Assembly (NCBI GenBank): GCA_022495995.1
Contig: JAFEMH010000743.1
Location: forward strand, 232,001 to 296,000
Reading direction: 5' to 3'
From: Adenophora triphylla var. japonica
Taxonomy: Eukaryota; Streptophyta; Magnoliopsida; Asterales; Campanulaceae
DNA length: 64,000 nt
A program made the translations under genes and the position numbers. Below, one piece after another: positions 1-10,320 of the stretch (the stretch's first letter is position 1; every line of letters begins with the position of its first letter). The notes under the pieces are model-generated. The model was given only the letters and a program-made list of their open reading frames with translations. It was not told the origin of the DNA and did not search any database.

Positions 1-166
1 CCTGAAAATTATTTCAATTTTTGTTTCACAAAGCTCAAGAAAATTATTAGTGGAATGGGTATGGACCATACAATGATCCACTCCACGAAGGGACAAGGAT
101 AACATAAAACAAACAATTAAAATAAAAGGACAAAAATTAAATAAGAACACAAACAAATAACACCGT
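1..166 (-). mobile_element. Element A, internal leader (partial, runs off the left edge)
   Basis: This is AT-rich non-coding sequence directly downstream (minus strand) of the primer-binding site of element A. No ORF is visible. It is interpreted as the 5' untranslated leader of an LTR retrotransposon whose body lies left of the window. The assignment rests only on its place next to the PBS and LTR. Confidence 0.6.
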
Positions 167-184
167 TCCCCGGCAACGGCGCCA
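167..184 (-). other. Primer-binding site of element A, tRNA-Asp type
   Basis: The plus strand reads TCCCCGGCAACGGCGCCA, which is the 3' end of plant tRNA-Asp as I know it; the minus strand is therefore an 18-nt PBS beginning TGGCGCC. Five bases separate it from the end of the adjoining LTR. This PBS type is usual in Athila/Tat-group gypsy elements and fixes the orientation of element A as minus. Confidence 0.85.
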
Positions 185-189
185 AAATT

Positions 190-1474
190 TGGTAGGCTAA
201 AGTCGCACGCCTACAAATTAATTACCAAGACTCGACTACAAAACTGCAGCAAGGACAAGTTCAGGGTCGATCCACTGAAGAAAGGTTATTTGTTTATGTA
301 ATAGTCACATACCAGTTTGGGGGTTTGCTTAATTTGTTTGATTGTAATTATACTAAAGCAAGGAAATAAATGTGATTGTAAACAATTATAAAGGAAAAGC
401 ACTTCAGATTTGTTTCTGTCCCCGTTTACCAATCCAATATCATCGGTATAATTTCTCTCCCTTCATCCTATTCACTTGATCTAAGATGTATTTCAATCTC
501 TATCTCTTTCATATTAATGGTTATAAGAAGTGGCACACTCACCTATAACCCTAATCAATAATCAAACCTAATTGGCACAGTTTAGGTTTAGATAATCAAT
601 TGATAAAGCTTTAAGAGATTAAGATCAAGAATTTCACTATTCTTTTGCAAATAGAACAAAATCTAGTTTTACCCACTTTTCAATTTATCATGGCACATGC
701 ATAAATCTCAAAGATGCTACTTGTGAAAAATCCTAATCTGGCACAGACTTAGGATTAAACTAGCAATAAATCAATTACAAGGGAAAAGAGGATGATCAAA
801 TCTCAAAACCCTAGAAAAAGATCTAGCAATTAAAACAAGTAAAACTATGAATAGGGATTAAGGAATAAAGAAATAAATACCTCAATTGAATTCAATAAAC
901 GATTCAAGATTCAAATCTAAAGCAATGGAATTAAGCTTCCATGGAAATTCAAAAGCTTCCAAGACAAGAGTTGTTCTTAGGATAATTGATAACCCTAAAA
1001 CTAGTTGGAAAAGAGTATATATACTCCTCCCAAAAATACCTAAACTAAAATAATTAAAGAAAAAGGAAAAAGAAATAAGAAATTAAAATCAACCTAAACT
1101 CCTTCCACCGTGGTCAACTCCAATTGCCTCGGTCAATGCGTCAGCCTTGTCTTCACGTGAACATTTTAGCTTCCCAATTTCTTTCTTTTACTTTGGTCAT
1201 CCAAGTTCCCATAATTTCATTCTGGTCACCAAACTTTGCTGCTTTGCAGTTTGATCCATGAACTTCACATATTCTCAGCTTTATCCTCAGCATTAGAAAA
1301 CTTTCGCAGGAAAATCATAAACTCACTCAAAATAGTCTCAAAATACAATGATTTTCAACCAACTCACCAATTCAACATCTACTCGAAATTACATCAAAAC
1401 TAGTCTAGATTACATCAAAATAATGATAAAATGTATGGAAAATTAGGGAATTACATATACTGAAATCCGCCACA
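190..1474 (-). mobile_element. Element A, 5' LTR (1285 bp)
   Basis: On the minus strand the segment begins TGTGGCGG and ends ACCA followed by the tRNA-Asp PBS, giving the TG...CA termini of an LTR. It is AT-rich and has no credible ORF. The second LTR is outside the window, so the outer boundary at 1474 is set by the TG dinucleotide and by the change to gag-like coding sequence at 1475. The element has inserted into the antisense ORF of element B. Confidence 0.7.
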
Positions 1475-1595
1475 TCAAGGAGCCTTAGGTATCTTATTGG
1501 GTTATCCATGAGAGGGAATGCTTTGAGACCAAGTGCCATTATTGTAAAAGGAAGCCGGGTCACTACCAAAGCCTATTCGACTATGGAGATTAAGT
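1475..1595 (+). pseudogene. Element B antisense ORF, upstream exon fragment with CCHC-like motif
   Basis: The plus strand can be read as ...ECFETKCHYCKRKPGHYQ..., a Cys-x2-Cys-x4-Gly-His pattern like a retroviral zinc knuckle but without the final Cys, ending in a stop near 1592. The fragment is cut on the left by element A and on the right by a solo LTR. Removing the solo LTR joins it to a pyrimidine-rich stretch ending TGTGCAG at about 4156, which looks like an intron and 3' splice site, then to the coding sequence from 4157. I infer it is an upstream exon of the same plus-strand gene. Function is unknown. Confidence 0.4.
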
Positions 1596-1600
1596 GCTTG
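1596..1600. repeat. Left target-site duplication of the solo LTR
   Basis: The five bases gcttg precede the TG at 1601 and are repeated at 4080-4084 right after the terminal CA, as expected for integrase-mediated insertion. Confidence 0.85.
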
Positions 1601-4079
1601 TGACGCGCCCCGAACCGAGGTCCTACTTGGCCCCAGGTCGGGACACGCTCTGAAGATGCCTTTTATAAAAAAACTAACTTTCGAAATGTCCTTTCTAAAA
1701 AGTGTCCATTACAAAAACCTGTTTAACGTAATGAACTTTTATAAACATCTCAACTAAAGGTAACACCATTTACTTCTACTTCAAAAACCAACTCACACCA
1801 CTTTCACACCATTTACAACCTTTTACAAACCACACACAAACTTCTTTACAAACCAAGAAACATAGTTCCAAAATGAAAAATATTTACAATCCTTAAAAAG
1901 TTGTAAAATAAGGACAACATGTCAATGTCTCGGAATACTACCCCAAGGTTATACATTTACGTAATGTAACCTTACAATATTGCTTTCGCCAAATACAATC
2001 CCAACTAGGCGCCCTCTCGGTGCTCAACGTGTTCTATCCCTTGGCTTGACACTATCTAAGAAAGCAATAAAAGGATGGGGTGAGAAAAATCTAAGCAAGT
2101 TATTATATATGCAGCAATATGATATGCAATCACATTAGGAAAGCATATAACATCAAATCATCATATATTTATCACATTCTTATCAACACAAAGAAAGATA
2201 TATATATATATACAAATAACACATAAGTGTAATAATGTAACACTTAAAAGGATACGGAGCCAAGGTTTCATCCTCAAAAGGATATCACGATCTGAGCAAC
2301 ATCAGCAGCTGAAGAAGCGGTTCCGAAACCCAATCACAGTAACAACAAACGGGGACTATGACACAAAGTCATACCCGAATGTGCAACTAGACTACACCCT
2401 AAAAAGGGGATCTAGCACACTACCCAAACCATGGCTAATGGCTGGGCAAAAAGGGAACCAGTGTATGGATTATAACGAACTCTGCTCAGGTGCCATTATA
2501 ATCCCATAACACTGCCCAACAAATAAGTACCAGCTGGACTTTTAAACAGAAACACAATACTAAATACTTTCTTACAATAACCGATGATTCCAAAGTCGGG
2601 AACCAAACGAATATAGCATATCAAAATGATAGCAAAATGATAACAAGTATCCAACAAAAGTAGCACAAAGGCTAAACCATCCTTGAACCAATTCAATCAA
2701 ACTTAGGATTCTAAAGTAGGGAACCCTAATCAAGCACATCATAAAGATGTCAAACAAATGCAAAAGGTGCAACACATAAGGTCTACACACTTATAATAAC
2801 CATTCAAGGATATATCAACAATCATATAAGAATATTAAGCAAGTTAGGTTCAATGGAATCAATGGTTCCAACCTACTTTGACCAAATATTTAACCATCTT
2901 TCAATTATCACAATTGTTATGTAAAGACATCATTTTGTCATTCATACATTGTACTTTGATCATAGTGTTCAATTGGTTGAAATATATGTTGTAAAATTGG
3001 ACTTACATTGCTTTGAAAATAGTTCATCAAAACAAGGCAGGGCATGACTCGTGCCCCAAGGCACGACTCGTGACCCTTAAACACCCTACCTGATACAGTC
3101 GTCCAACCCAAGGCACGACTGGGCACGATTGCTAGGCACGATTCGTGCAATAGGGCATGACTCGTGCCCTGAACATAAACTCAGAAACAGAGCTGAAACA
3201 TCAGCAATCACCTTTGAACCTTTGTAAACCAAAATTTCCAACTTAGACAGTAACACCAACACTCCTACTTCAGTACAAAACATAACATTGTTACTTCAAA
3301 CCCTTTCCAACTAAACCAAAACCATTTTTACCATTTCAACACACGCCAAAAATCATTTCCAAGTTAGCCAAAACCAAACTTAGCATTTCAACACACACCA
3401 AAACCATTTTTACCATTTTAAACTCAAGAAAATGACCCAAAAATCACATGCCACCATTAAACAACAATTACTCTAAATGATCATGCAATTGAAGGGAAAA
3501 TATAATAACTTACTTGAAATATATATAAAAACTTGAAAACTTTAAATCGGATGAAAATGCTATCCTTCTTCTCCCGATCACAACGAAACGAACGGATCGT
3601 CGAATGGATTTTTCTAGAATTCTTGGGAGATTTTTAAGATGAAAACAAGGGCTTGGAACTTTTGGACCAAGGGAAAAAAATGAGCTGGAAAAAGGTTTTG
3701 TTAAAAATGAGGAAGCTTCTTCACAAATTCATAAGGATAAACATTTATCAATTACACTTAGGCTCCTCCCACTTATGAAGCAATTTCAACATTAAATCCT
3801 TAAGTTCCAACCTAATCACCTAAGCACCTCAAGGTTTATAAGAAATGAAATTATTTTTTCCAATATTGACATTTCACTACACTCTCCTAATATTTTCAAT
3901 AAGACATTAAATAATTATATTTAAATTATTAATATATTTTAAAATATCATATAAGTTATAAAATGCTAACTAACACATAATTGCTACCAACCAAATGCAA
4001 AACATATTATAATATGAAATGCACACCATTACTAACTCAAGCATGGATCAAAATAGAACCTAGGATTAGGGTCGTGACA
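1601..4079. mobile_element. Solo LTR (2479 bp), probably Tekay/Del-type chromovirus
   Basis: The segment runs from TGACGCGCCCC to GGGTCGTGACA and is flanked by the direct repeat gcttg. No internal domain, PBS or polypurine tract adjoins it, so it is best read as a solo LTR left by recombination between two LTRs. The long LTR and the TGTCACG-like ends (minus strand) resemble Tekay/Del chromovirus LTRs; that family call is from memory. It contains only short spurious ORFs and a cluster of near-palindromes at 3040-3167. Orientation is not settled; minus is slightly favoured. Confidence 0.8.
3040..3167. repeat. Cluster of GGCACGANTCGTGCC-like near-palindromes in the solo LTR
   Basis: Within about 130 bp there are five variants of a self-complementary 14-17 bp motif, for example GGGCATGACTCGTGCCC near both ends and GGCACGATTCGTGC between them. 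The intervening sequence is unrelated, so this is not a simple tandem array. The role is unknown. Confidence 0.7.
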
Positions 4080-4084
4080 GCTTG
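4080..4084. repeat. Right target-site duplication of the solo LTR
   Basis: The five bases gcttg match 1596-1600 exactly. Confidence 0.85.
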
Positions 4085-4156
4085 TCCCGTATTACTTCTT
4101 GTTTTAAATTCTTACTAGTCATTCTTGTGTTGATCCTTTTCTATTTGTATGTGCAG

Positions 4157-5757
4157 TTCTTACCACGGACCAGGAGGCTCAAATGGAAAGAATAGTGGAT
4201 CTTGGTGATCGCAGGAGGAGCAAGATAGAGCATGGGAGAGCAAACGCACGAGCTAGCAGGGAGGCAGAGGCCATTCCTAGGAATGACCTACTCCCAAAAG
4301 AAGGAGTGTGGATGGTCCCCATAGATGGCACTGGTCCGGTGCAACCTATAGAGCCGCAAGCACAAGTGAAGGCCACCAGGTCAAAAGGGGAGGCCAATAT
4401 GCAGGTGGAGGGTCGGGCTTCGAGCTACCACTTGGATCAACAGGTCAGGAACCCCCACAAAATGTGGTTAAATTGGATCCCAAGCTTCAAGAGCTCGATG
4501 AAGCTGATAAGGACCTGCCTCTCATCCGAACTAAGAAAAGGCTCCATATTGAGGCAGTCTCTGAAACGGTTGGCACCTCGAGGGAGGCGGGCTCCGCCTC
4601 CAGTTTTCCTTCCCACCAAGCTCCACCTACTATGAGCACCGAAGAAGTGTAAACCTTGGTGGAGAAGTTAAGTGATGTTCTTCTCCTTACTGGAGTCAAT
4701 TCTCTATGTTGCCAATACCCTGAGATGGGACTGGGACAGGTGATTGTGAGGTGGGCTGCCGACAGGGACTTGCTCGATGTCATTGGGGAAGAGGGGCTCA
4801 CCCTAGAGGAGTATAGTGACCTTTCTGGTCTCCTTGCTTCTGAGGTAAAACTTCAAATCTTTTCTTTATCTTTCTATTTGTTGTGCTCGGCATAATCTTG
4901 ATCGTTTTGTTTTTTTTCTTGTAGTCATTGGCTTTGACCGAGCAAGCAAAGTGCAGTTGGAGGGCTGCTTTGGAGAAGGAGCAGATCACCTCAGCAAACT
5001 ACTTGAGGAAGGCTCGGGAGGCTGCTGAGTTGAGACAAAAACTGAAAGAGGTCGACTCCCAATGCTAGGCCCTCCAGACCTCTCATTTTAACATGAAGAA
5101 GGAGAGGGATAAAGCCTACGCAGCCCTAATGGTTGCAAAGGAGTAGCTCACTCCTCTTCAAACGTAGGTGGATTCTAGAGCTCTGACCAAGGCATCTTTG
5201 GAGGAGGAGGTCGCTTCAACCAAGCTAGAGGGGCAGCTGAGTCAGCTATCTGAGTTGGTCCAAGATCACAACAATTGGATTGCCAAGATGGGTGAGGACC
5301 ACCAAGCTGCTAGGATCAAGTGGGAAGAAGAGGCCAAGGCTAGGGAGAAGGCTGTTGTTGAGCAGTTCAAAGCTAGTAATGAGTGATACAATATTATAGT
5401 GTCTCGAGCTAGGGACTTCTATGATGTTGGGTTCCAACACATGGCTCTTTGAGCCATAGTAGATCCTTCTGTCAACCTAAGTGTTGACAAGTTAGCTCAA
5501 TGGGCATTCGAAGATTGCTATGATGACCTAGCCCGCTCTAGTCACTCCTTAGTCCCCTATAATGGAAATGACTTGGTTGTCATAGCTAAGCAGGATGTTG
5601 AAGATGGGCTTGAGCCTTAGGTTGCCCCAGCCATTGAGCCAAGAAACTTCAAATCCATTATTCAAGAGCTGATTGAGGCCAAAGAAGAGAGAGAGGTTAT
5701 GCAGGACTAAGTGTTTGAGGAGGCTGAGCAACAACAGCAGCAAAAATAACAAGAATG
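4157..5757 (+). pseudogene. Element B antisense extra ORF, main part (coiled-coil protein), decayed
   Basis: This plus-strand coding sequence lies between the end of element B's integrase (minus strand) and its 3' LTR side. It reads through three frames: a basic N-terminal part beginning after a splice-like CAG at 4156 (from 4183 MERIVDLGDRRRSK...), a frameshift near 4480, a segment with stops at 4650 and around 5066, an intron at 4845-4924, and a Glu/Lys/Ala-rich coiled-coil region from 4925 to about 5390, ending in a Gln-rich tail near 5745. Antisense ORFs downstream of INT are known in Tat-clade elements (Grande, Retand). Nothing shows a catalytic role. At least six stops or frameshifts make it non-functional. 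Confidence 0.6.
4845..4924 (+). other. Predicted 80-bp intron in the element B antisense ORF
   Basis: The donor GAG|GTAAAA and acceptor TTCTTGTAG|TC bound an 80-bp T-rich segment with stops in the reading frame used on both sides. Removing it joins ...LASE to SLALTEQAK... in a single coiled-coil reading. This is a typical plant intron size and composition. Confidence 0.65.
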
Positions 5758-5959
5758 ATTTTTTCTTTTTACTTTTTATAATGAACAAGTACCAAACAAT
5801 TTTTGTGTTTCTCTTTGATTGTTATTCATTAGCCCGGTTTGGGAGGCATTTTATTTCATAACTCTTTGTATGGTCTTAGTCTTGGCCCACTTTTGGGAGA
5901 CCAATTTTATTATATGCTAGCTGACTTTACTTCTTTTCTTCAAACTAAGTGTTTTTACT

Positions 5960-6165
5960 TTATTGTCGAGCTAGCATGAAAAAGAAATCGACCAGGTTTT
6001 TAGTCGAATCAGTTTAGAGAATGAGATTGACTAAGACTATAGTCGAACGTGTTTAAGAACGAGATTGACTAAGGCTTTAGTTGAATCCGTTTAAGGACGA
6101 GATTGACCAAGTTTTTAGTCGAATCTTTTTAAGTGTTCGAGATCGACTAAGAGTCCGATCTGAAT
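5960..6165 (+). repeat. Short tandem repeats downstream of the element B integrase
   Basis: About four degenerate units of 40-45 bp contain GAGATTGACTAAG...TAGTCGAA. Each unit can fold on itself (GACTA with TAGTC). Tandem repeats between the coding region and 3' LTR are characteristic of Tat/Ogre elements. Confidence 0.65.
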
Positions 6166-6210
6166 TTAATACATTGCAAACATTAGGCAGTAATATTGGT
6201 AGAACTTCTT

Positions 6211-6220
6211 GGGGGGGGGG
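6211..6220 (+). other. Run of ten G residues
   Basis: A homopolymer of ten G lies between the tandem repeats and the end of pol. It is polypyrimidine on the coding (minus) strand of element B, so it is not that element's polypurine tract. It is probably unstable. Confidence 0.8.
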
Positions 6221-6293
6221 TAAGCCTTTTTTATTGAATAAGCAACTTTAAAGTGAGAGTTCACTAGCTTTTACATCGACATCCAACTAAATT

Positions 6294-7440
6294 TTAAAAG
6301 TAATACTTAATCAGGTGACTTGCGTGCCACGAGTGTTTCAGCTCATTTCCTCCGGGGTCGCCAATCATGTAGGTCCCGTATTTGACTATCCTTGAAATGA
6401 TGTATGGACCTTCCCAGTTTGGTGACAACTTATTCTTCTCGGCTTTGCGCCCATTCACTTCAATTTTTCTCAAAACATAATTCTCTACTTTGAATGACCT
6501 CTTCTTGACTCTTTTCCTGTGGTACCCCTTGGTTTATTATTTGCAGTTAATCATTCTATGCTGGGCCATCATCCGCCTTTCCTCGAGCAGGTCTAAGTCG
6601 CTCAACCTATTGGAGTCATTCGTATTTTGATTGAACAGTGCAACCTTTGATGTAGGAATATGTACCTCGATCGGTGCCATAACTTCCAACCCAAAGTTAA
6701 AAGTGAATGGGGCTTCCCCAGTAGGCCCGTGGATAGTTGTGTGGACTTCCCATAAAGCAAGGGGGAATTTGTCCAACCATCTGCCTGCTCATCCATCTAT
6801 GTTCTAGATTAGAGCTGTTAAAACAAACTTGTTGGCTGCTTCTGATTGTCATTTATCTTGAGGAAAGGCGACTGAAGACTTCTAGTGCTTAACATCCAAC
6901 ATGTTCATTTATGTCTCAAAAGTTGTTGAAAATTGTATCCCGTTATCAGACACGGTTGAAAGTGGCACCCTAAAATGACACCAAATGTAATCGTGGATGA
7001 TGTTGATGGCGTTTTCCTCCGTCATCCTGGCTAGTGGTTTTGCTTCAATCTATTTGGTGAAGTTTTCAATTGGCACGATCACATACTTATAATTTCCACT
7101 TCGGGTGGGAAGGGTCCAATTAAGTCTACCCCTCACATGTCGAACAGCCAAGAAACAATCACAGGAGTTTGCTTGGTTGTTGGCAACTTAGGCAGGTCGA
7201 CATACCTCTGGCACTTGTCACATTTCTATACGAACTCACATGCATCTTCCCTTAAGTGTGGCCAGTAGTATTCCAACGTAAATATCTTTTCTGCCAAGGT
7301 TCTATCCCCTGGATGTCCGTCACGTAATCTACTATGTACTTGAAACATGAGGTGTGGAACTTCATGAGTATGGATAGATCTTAGAAGTGGTTTGATGAAA
7401 GACCTCCTAAACAAAGCTTCTCCATGTATTATGAGTCTGG
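6294..7440 (-). pseudogene. Element B integrase (Tat gypsy), decayed
   Basis: Read on the minus strand, the zinc-binding region is recognisable around 7414-7170 (...HPGDRTLAEKIFTLEYYWP...CDKCQR), followed by a poorly preserved core with GVDLIGPF near 7110, and the C-terminal segment LPLALWEVHTTIHGPTGEAPF near 6770. The end reads MIGDPGGNELKHSWHASHL and stops at 6294-6296. Stops occur through the core, including one before GVDLIGP. Integrase joins element cDNA to target DNA; this copy is inactive. Confidence 0.75.
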
Positions 7441-7589
7441 GGACTTCTTCTTGATCAATATGGCCCTTTTCTCGTCATTTAGTAGCTCGCCTGTCTCAAT
7501 ATATGCTTTGATCTCGTCAATCTAGCACATAGCATTGTTCACCAAGCATAAAACATGCACTCATTCGTATGCTGGTTGTTCTAATTATG

Positions 7590-8060
7590 AGATTGATTAC
7601 GCGTGTTGTTCCTCTTATGTAGCTAGCTTCAAAATTAGGTCAGCCAACTCATTGTCTTTACAACCTACCCTCTGAATCTCCTAAAATTCCATGTCTTGGA
7701 CAAGCTTTTTGACTAGCTCGCAATACTTGACCAAGAACGGATTAAGTACCTCGTATTCACCTTTGACTTGGTGAACAATCATCTACGAGTCACAATAGGC
7801 CACTATCTTAGTCGCCCTAAAACACTTGGCATATTTTATGGCCGCAATTAGGGCTTCATATTCGGCCTTGTTGTTGGAGGCTTTAAACTTAAATCTTAGT
7901 GCTTCTTCGAACACTTTGTAACTTTTCGGCTAGACCAAAATGATCCCAGCCCCACTAATTTTCTTTGTCGGAGATCCATCCAAATACACTTTCCAACAGT
8001 TAAAAGGCAAACTAATGCTGACTCGATGGCTCCTTGACTTTATAAACTTTTCGTTGAGGT
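7590..8060 (-). pseudogene. Element B second (archaeal-type) RNase H domain, decayed
   Basis: Minus-strand reading gives VYLDGSPTKKISGAGIILV near 7985 and then ...FKASNNKAEYEALIAA..., the first catalytic Asp and the Glu-containing helix of a ribonuclease H, then VAYCDS near 7790 and DNELADLILKLAT. A second RNase H between the retroviral-type RNase H and INT is a hallmark of the Tat clade. At least three stops interrupt it. Confidence 0.7.
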
Positions 8061-8420
8061 GCCTTCGAGTCGTACTCTTTGGTGAAAGTTAATTCGATCA
8101 TAAAGTCCAACAAAGGTTGTGCCTGTAGTGTCTTTCGAGGTCGATACTCAATGTCAAACTCCGTCAATTCTATTGCCTAGTTGAGTAATCAACTTGAACT
8201 TTTAGGCTTGTGCAGTATCTTCTTCATGGGTGTATCTGTTAGAACAATAATAGGATGGTCGGAGAAATAAGCCCGTAGCTTCCTCGCAGCAATCACCAAG
8301 GCGTAAGCCACCTTCTCTGCATTAAAAGACCTTCCTTCCACATAGGACAAGGTTTTTCTCACATAGTACACCATTTTTTGGGTTCCATTATCTTCTCGAA
8401 CTAACACTGCAGCGACCGTA
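8061..8420 (-). pseudogene. Element B first RNase H domain, decayed
   Basis: The reading MVYYVRKTLSYVEGRSFNAEKVAYALVIAARKLRAYF around 8380-8250 matches the conserved RNase H part of gypsy polyproteins, followed by VLTDTPMKKILHKP and, after stops near 8190, FDIEYRPRKTLQAQ. It would remove RNA from the RNA/DNA hybrid during reverse transcription. Multiple stops make it non-functional. Confidence 0.7.
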
Positions 8421-9500
8421 CGATCTCCGACTGATAGATATACGTATAAACTTTCCCCTTGGACCGGGCAACATAGAAGTGGGGGAGAGGCGAGATAGTC
8501 CTTGAGTTGTTGAAATGACTACGAGCATTCGACTGTCCACTCAACGGTTTTTGTCTCCCGTAAAGTTTCTAAGAAGGGGAGAGATTTCTTAGCCGACTTA
8601 GCTATGAAGCGACCCAGTGCTGCAACTCGGTCGTTCAAGCGTTGAATTTCCTTGATGCATGTGGGCTCATGCATTTCGATCAAGGCCTTAATCTTCTCCG
8701 GGTTGGCTTCTATGCCTCTCTGTGACACTATGAAGCCTAAAAATTTCATGCGGCAACCCCAAACACACACTTGCTTGGGTTCAAATTCATGTCGTTTGCT
8801 CGTAGATTGACAAATGTTTCCTTTAGGTCGACTACATGACGTCCTGACTTGGTTTTGATGACCATGTTGTCGATGTAAGCCTCTTTATTTCGGCCAATTT
8901 GACTAGCAACGACCTTGTTCACCATTCTTTGGTAGGTTGCCCCACATTTTTCAGCCCGAATGGCATCTTTAAGTAACTTGCACCCTATCTGCTGCTTGGA
9001 AAGCTATCTTCTCAATGTAATCCTCATACATTTTGATCTGGTGAAGTTGACCAACTTGTCTATATGAGGAAAAGAATAGCTGTCCTTTTGGGAAGCCAAG
9101 TTCAAATCGGTGAAGTCGACACACATTCTCAATTTTCCATTGCCCTTTTTTACCATCACCACGTTCGCCAGCCATGTGGTGTAAGATGCCTCCTTGATTA
9201 TGCCCGCACTGAATAACTTTTCAACCTCTTGTTTGATGGTGACCTCCTTATCACGAGCAAAATTTCTCAGCTTTTGGCTCTTGAATTCATGGTGGGGTTA
9301 ACTTTGAGCCTTTGCACTGTGATCTCTTCTTTGATTCCTTTCATGTCTTTGGCTCTCAACACGAAAACATCCAAACTTACCTTCAACAAGGCGACTATTT
9401 CGCTCTTTTCCTCTGGTGAAAGTTGTCCACATATCTTGATTCTTTGCTCGGGGTAAGCTACGTTCATTTCTACTTCTTCCAGCTTGTCTACTTGTTCTAG
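8421..9500 (-). pseudogene. Element B reverse transcriptase, decayed, YxDD motif altered to YIDN
   Basis: Minus-strand fragments include ANVVMVKKGNGKLRMCVDFTDLN (9170-9100), CGATYQRMVNKVV (8950-8910), YIDNMVIKT (about 8890) and LGFIVSQRGIEANPEKIKAL (8750-8690). The catalytic YxDD is read here as YIDN, so the second Asp is lost. The segment that should hold the first catalytic Asp (after the CVDFTDLN block) is shortened. Frameshifts separate the fragments. Confidence 0.75.
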
Positions 9501-9959
9501 CTCTGGGCCATCCCTGAATTGTAGGGTCTCAATGATGATTTCCCTAACTCTTATTCTCTCTTCTACCCTAAAATATGGAGCCTCTACCTCAATCATGTCA
9601 TCTAGCTCGGTATCCATCTCATTGGTATTGGTGTCCCCTTATGTTTGGGTCGATCGAGAGGCATAGGGTTCCAATGGTGACTTGGTCGACCAAAATTGTA
9701 TCCTGCGTACCATCTTGGCTGCTGGAGGGACATGTCGCCTCATTCACGATGTGATCATGTGAGGGATAGGCCGCCTCATACTGTACTGATTCCATCTCCT
9801 CATCTACACACCGTATGGGAGCCAACCTGGAAGTTGTAATTACAGACTTAGAAAATTTCCAACTGGCCTCCGAAGTTTCTACCTCGAGCTCCCTCTTTTT
9901 CTTGGACCTTAACATATGGTCAAGATACTTCCTAGTTGTTCCCAATATCCAACCCCAAG
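9501..9959 (-). pseudogene. Element B linker between protease and reverse transcriptase
   Basis: Two overlapping minus-strand open stretches (9619-9945 and 9267-9617) encode an acidic segment ending ...LSPEEKSEIVALLKVSLDVF, the usual prelude to gypsy RT. No domain of its own is recognised. Confidence 0.55.
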
Positions 9960-10320
9960 GGGGTGGGGAACATGACTATTTGGTCGAGAATTGAGGGATC
10001 ATTCCTAATGCAACTTGTACAGGAATTCCCAGCATAGCATGTTAACCACTTAATACGTCAATGAATATAAAAGTAACCTTGGCTGTGGTCCTCAAAGGAT
10101 GTTGTCCGATGCCTACCTCAAGCTCGATCTGGCCTTTGGCGTCGACCCTGTGGTTGGTGAAGCCCCCTAGTCGACCTGAGTATGGTGACAACCTAACATC
10201 TGTGAGGCCCATTTCTAGGAATTTCTTGTAGTAGAGAATATCTTTATAGGCCCCCGTGTCAACCAAAATTCTACTGGATGTCCAATTGTCAATAAGGCTC
10301 GGGATGATCAAGTTTTATTC
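9960..10320 (-). pseudogene. Element B aspartic protease
   Basis: The minus strand reads SRILVDTGAYKDILYYKKF near 10270-10215, with the catalytic LVDTGA intact, then GLTDVRLSPYSGRLGGF, a spacing typical of Tat-clade proteases (LVDTGSSADIL...). It would cleave the gag-pol polyprotein. It is separated from gag by a stop near 10320. Confidence 0.75.

Noticed and set aside
167..184. tRNA-Asp gene fragment
   Set aside because: Only the terminal 18 nt match, placed two to six bases from an LTR end, which is the hallmark of a primer-binding site.
4183..5757. An independent host gene
   Set aside because: Its position opposite to and just beyond integrase, multiple stops and the tandem repeats downstream fit an antisense ORF of a Tat element.
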